From: Aristolochia californica
Taxonomy: Eukaryota; Streptophyta; Magnoliopsida; Piperales; Aristolochiaceae
Reading direction: 5' to 3'
Length of the DNA: 64,000 bases
Assembly: GCA_029961685.1 (NCBI GenBank)
Contig: JARWKL010000015.1
Location: forward strand, 20,357,720-20,421,719
Part shown: piece by piece, positions 61,943-64,000 of the stretch
How positions within the stretch are numbered: position 1 is the first letter of the stretch
How the letters are laid out: the number at the start of each line of letters is the position of its first letter
Translations under genes and position numbers: made by a program
Notes under the pieces: model-generated
What the model was told of the DNA's origin: nothing
What the model saw: the letters and a program-made list of their open reading frames with translations, nothing else
Database searches by the model: none

Positions 61943-63059
61943 AACCGCTTCTATACAGAGAAAAGATAAAAAGGTAGTAACATATACCTTGTAGCTAGTT
62001 GTGATTATATTTTTTCTTTTTCTTTTTGGTTTTTCTCTGTCAAGTTTGCTCTTTATTCTGCTGTAAAATTATTCGGTTTTCCTGGGGTTGCAAAATAATA
62101 TCACTTGTATGTATTGATGCGGTTTGCAATTCGTGTAAAATTTTCTGGTAAGTTGTGGCTTATTTTGTTCCTTGTTTTATTATTTCGCCACTTTGCACAC
62201 TTTCAACTTCAATCCGTCTTCATGCCGAAGGTTTCTGAAACTTCTTTCTTCTCTGGTTATTAAGGATTAAAAGATACAACTGTAATTATAACCTCTTTTA
62301 CATTCAATCGGTAGTTTTACAACTGAATGAAAAGCGTACAAGCAAAAGGAATTCTTCATGGTGTCATCTTAGATTTTGAAGGTTTAGATGAATTTTTGTT
62401 CGATAGATGTGCTAAAGGTTATAATTTTGGCATTCAGCATAAAAGCTCTTGTTGGTATTTTGAATTTAGGATCTTATGATTAAAACTACGATCAAAGTAA
62501 GAGAGGGAGATGAGAAGAAAAGAAGAAAAAATAGAGAGGGAGAGAACTTTCAAGAGATGGTGAGAGAGTTTGAATGCCCTATGTTGCACTTTTCATTGAG
62601 TACACAACTCAATCTCGTGAAGCAACAACTGTTCTGTTCTGATATGGATGTATCTTCTCAATTCTACCTTGCAAGTACACTACAATTGTTATCTTCAATT
62701 GGGTGATTTATGATTCAAATTTCAAAGCCATTGATCTGATGGGCTCTCATTTGTACTGCATTTGAAATACAAGTAGGCTGTTAGATTTAGCTTCAATTAG
62801 ATGACTCAATGGTGGAACGAAGAAAATGGGTTCAAACGTCAAATCCATTTTTTTCTTAATTGTGAGGTTAACTAGCTTTTTCCCCTTCGAACACAAAGCT
62901 AACAAGCTCCTGAATTTTTTTGCAACAAACTGTGGCACCAGATTCAAACATTAAAGGAATTAGGATTCATTAACCCCTGAAAGGAAAATCTCTATCTAAT
63001 AATTATTTACAAATTCGGGTAGCTAAAATAGAATTTTTTTTTTAATTTTCGAAACTGAA
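61943..63059. other. AIR9 3' region and convergent intergenic DNA
   Basis: The AIR9 3' UTR probably covers the first 200-300 bases. At about 62450-62700 a purine-rich block (GAGAGGGAGATGAGAAG, AATTTAGGATC) recalls the LTR of the copia element at 8.4-8.6 kb, but the match is too loose to call. The last 150 bases before 63060 are probably the transporter gene's 3' UTR. Confidence 0.5.
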
Positions 63060-64000
63060 TCAAGAAATTTCAGATCTGTTCTCTTCAGCATGAGCAGCAA
63101 CGCCTTCTTCAACAACCCTCTCAGTCGGATTCGCGTCTCGGGCTATCGCCATGGCGGTGTCATAGGAAGCATGGAGCCCAAAGAGCAAATAATACACAAG
63201 CAGAATGGCCGTCCAAACTCCAAATCTTACGAAAGAGGCTCTATCAATGGATCCCAACAGGAAGATATTAATCGCTACGGAAGCCGAAGGCAGCCATGGC
63301 ACCAGAGGAGCCCCCCAAAGCCTGGGTGCTCTTGCCTTTTTAAGTAGAAGTTGCAGACCCAGAGTTCCCAGAAACCAGATGCCGCAGGTAACTGCATACA
63401 ACGCCCATCCCTTCACGTTCTCTGCCCATCCCGCTGCAAGGCCGAGTGACGACGCGATTATCACGACAAGGAATCCGATCAGCTTGTTTCGGTCGGTCAC
63501 GGACGTCTCCCCGGCGAGGTAGTATCGTCTGATGAGGAGTGCAATGGCGACGAGGGTGAAGATGAAGAGGGTGGCTATGGAGAGAAGGTTGGAGAGGATG
63601 TCGAGGTCGGTGAAGAAGGCGAAGATGCAGATACCCACGATCATCATCACGGTGGCGGCTACGGGAGTTTTTGTGTCCTTGTGCACCGCAGCGAGGCACG
63701 GCGGGAGCATGTGCGTTCGGGCGATGTGGGTGACATAGCGAGCCTGGCCGATGGCGGACGAGAGCAGGACGGTGGTCATGCCCTTGAGCGCTCCCAGGGC
63801 GACGATGTACTTGGCCCATTTCATGCCGACGGCCTCGAAGGCCATCGAGAAGGGCGCATTCGCGTCGATGGTCTTGTAAGACTGCATCATGCAGAGCGTG
63901 ATGGCCATGACGCAGTACAGAACGGTGACGATGGACATGGAGCCGATGAGACCGATGGGGATGTCTCGGCCGGGATTCTTGGTCTCCTCCGCCAAGGTGG
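63060..64000 (-). CDS. Cationic amino acid transporter, C-terminal part
   Basis: Integral membrane APC-superfamily permease for cationic and other amino acids. About 313 C-terminal residues lie in the window. The minus-strand frame stays open through the right edge, so the N-terminal half and the start are outside. The recognisable loop AEETKNPGRDIPIG, then ALKGMTTVLLSSAIGQARY, RDRNK-like TDRNKLIGF and PLVPWLPSASVAINIFLLGS place it in the CAT1/5/8 clade. About seven hydrophobic membrane segments can be seen, followed by a roughly 30-residue acidic cytosolic tail (ERVVEEGVAAHAEENRSEIS). The stop is at 63060-63062. The coding sequence is clearly more GC-rich than the other genes here. It is convergent with AIR9, about 1.1 kb apart. 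The exact member is not determined. Confidence 0.9.
   Translation of the reverse strand, partial: TLAEETKNPGRDIPIGLIGSMSIVTVLYCVMAITLCMMQSYKTIDANAPFSMAFEAVGMKWAKYIVALGALKGMTTVLLSSAIGQARYVTHIARTHMLPPCLAAVHKDTKTPVAATVMMIVGICIFAFFTDLDILSNLLSIATLFIFTLVAIALLIRRYYLAGETSVTDRNKLIGFLVVIIASSLGLAAGWAENVKGWALYAVTCGIWFLGTLGLQLLLKKARAPRLWGAPLVPWLPSASVAINIFLLGSIDRASFVRFGVWTAILLVYYLLFGLHASYDTAMAIARDANPTERVVEEGVAAHAEENRSEIS

Noticed and set aside
63340..63819. 159-codon minus-strand frame within the transporter gene
   Set aside because: Arg/His/Pro-rich shadow frame of the GC-rich transporter coding sequence.
1..64000. CRISPR arrays, prokaryotic operons, phage or integrated animal or crop virus genes
   Set aside because: None seen; repeats found are microsatellites, tandem duplications or retroelement parts, and no viral replicase, capsid or movement motif was recognised.

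Overview
The window is nuclear DNA of a flowering plant. The evidence is many-exon genes with GT-AG introns, AT-rich intergenic DNA, plant-only gene families (HD-ZIP III, AIR9, ACD11, NF-YA, Prolamin-like secreted proteins) and plant retroelements. I cannot name the species. Six protein genes are supported. There is no CRISPR array, operon or other prokaryotic-type system.

Layout. 1-10.4 kb is transposon-rich: a 1.2-kb element with inverted ends (1577-2787), LTR-retrotransposon-like noncoding DNA (about 3.0-5.75 kb) and a decayed Ty1/copia element on the minus strand (about 6.3-9.0 kb). 10.4-15.2 kb is an NF-YA transcription factor gene (+). 15.2-20.3 kb is intergenic. 20.3-28 kb is an 18-exon HD-ZIP III gene of the PHABULOSA/PHAVOLUTA type (+), with the miR165/166 site split across an exon junction and a 120-bp tandem duplication over a splice donor. 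30.9-31.5 kb is a single-exon secreted six-cysteine Prolamin-like (ECA1-related) gene (+). 33.9-36.2 kb is the four-exon sphingolipid transfer gene ACD11 (-). 39.2-62 kb is a complete 37-coding-exon AIR9 gene (+). 63.06 kb to the right edge is the C-terminal part of a cationic amino acid transporter gene (-).

The most informative region is AIR9. Its 11 A9 repeat units are each bounded by phase-1 introns, and its leucine-rich repeats map to short phase-0 exons. Its largest intron (50102-55071) holds a decayed antisense LINE. That LINE is interrupted by a complete 474-bp Cassandra-type TRIM with two 200-bp LTRs, a 5-bp target duplication, a tRNA-Met-type primer site and 5S-rRNA-derived pol III promoter sequence in each LTR. 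The LTRs differ at one base, so this insertion looks young.

The genes are unrelated neighbours and do not form a pathway. Two act in development (HD-ZIP III: leaf polarity, meristem and vasculature; AIR9: microtubules and division plane). NF-YA is a general CCAAT-box regulator, ACD11 acts in ceramide-phosphate transfer and cell-death control, the Prolamin-like gene probably acts in reproductive tissue, and the transporter in amino acid uptake. Exon coordinates were read by eye from splice sites, reading phase and remembered family sequences. They are internally consistent in frame but not verified by transcripts.
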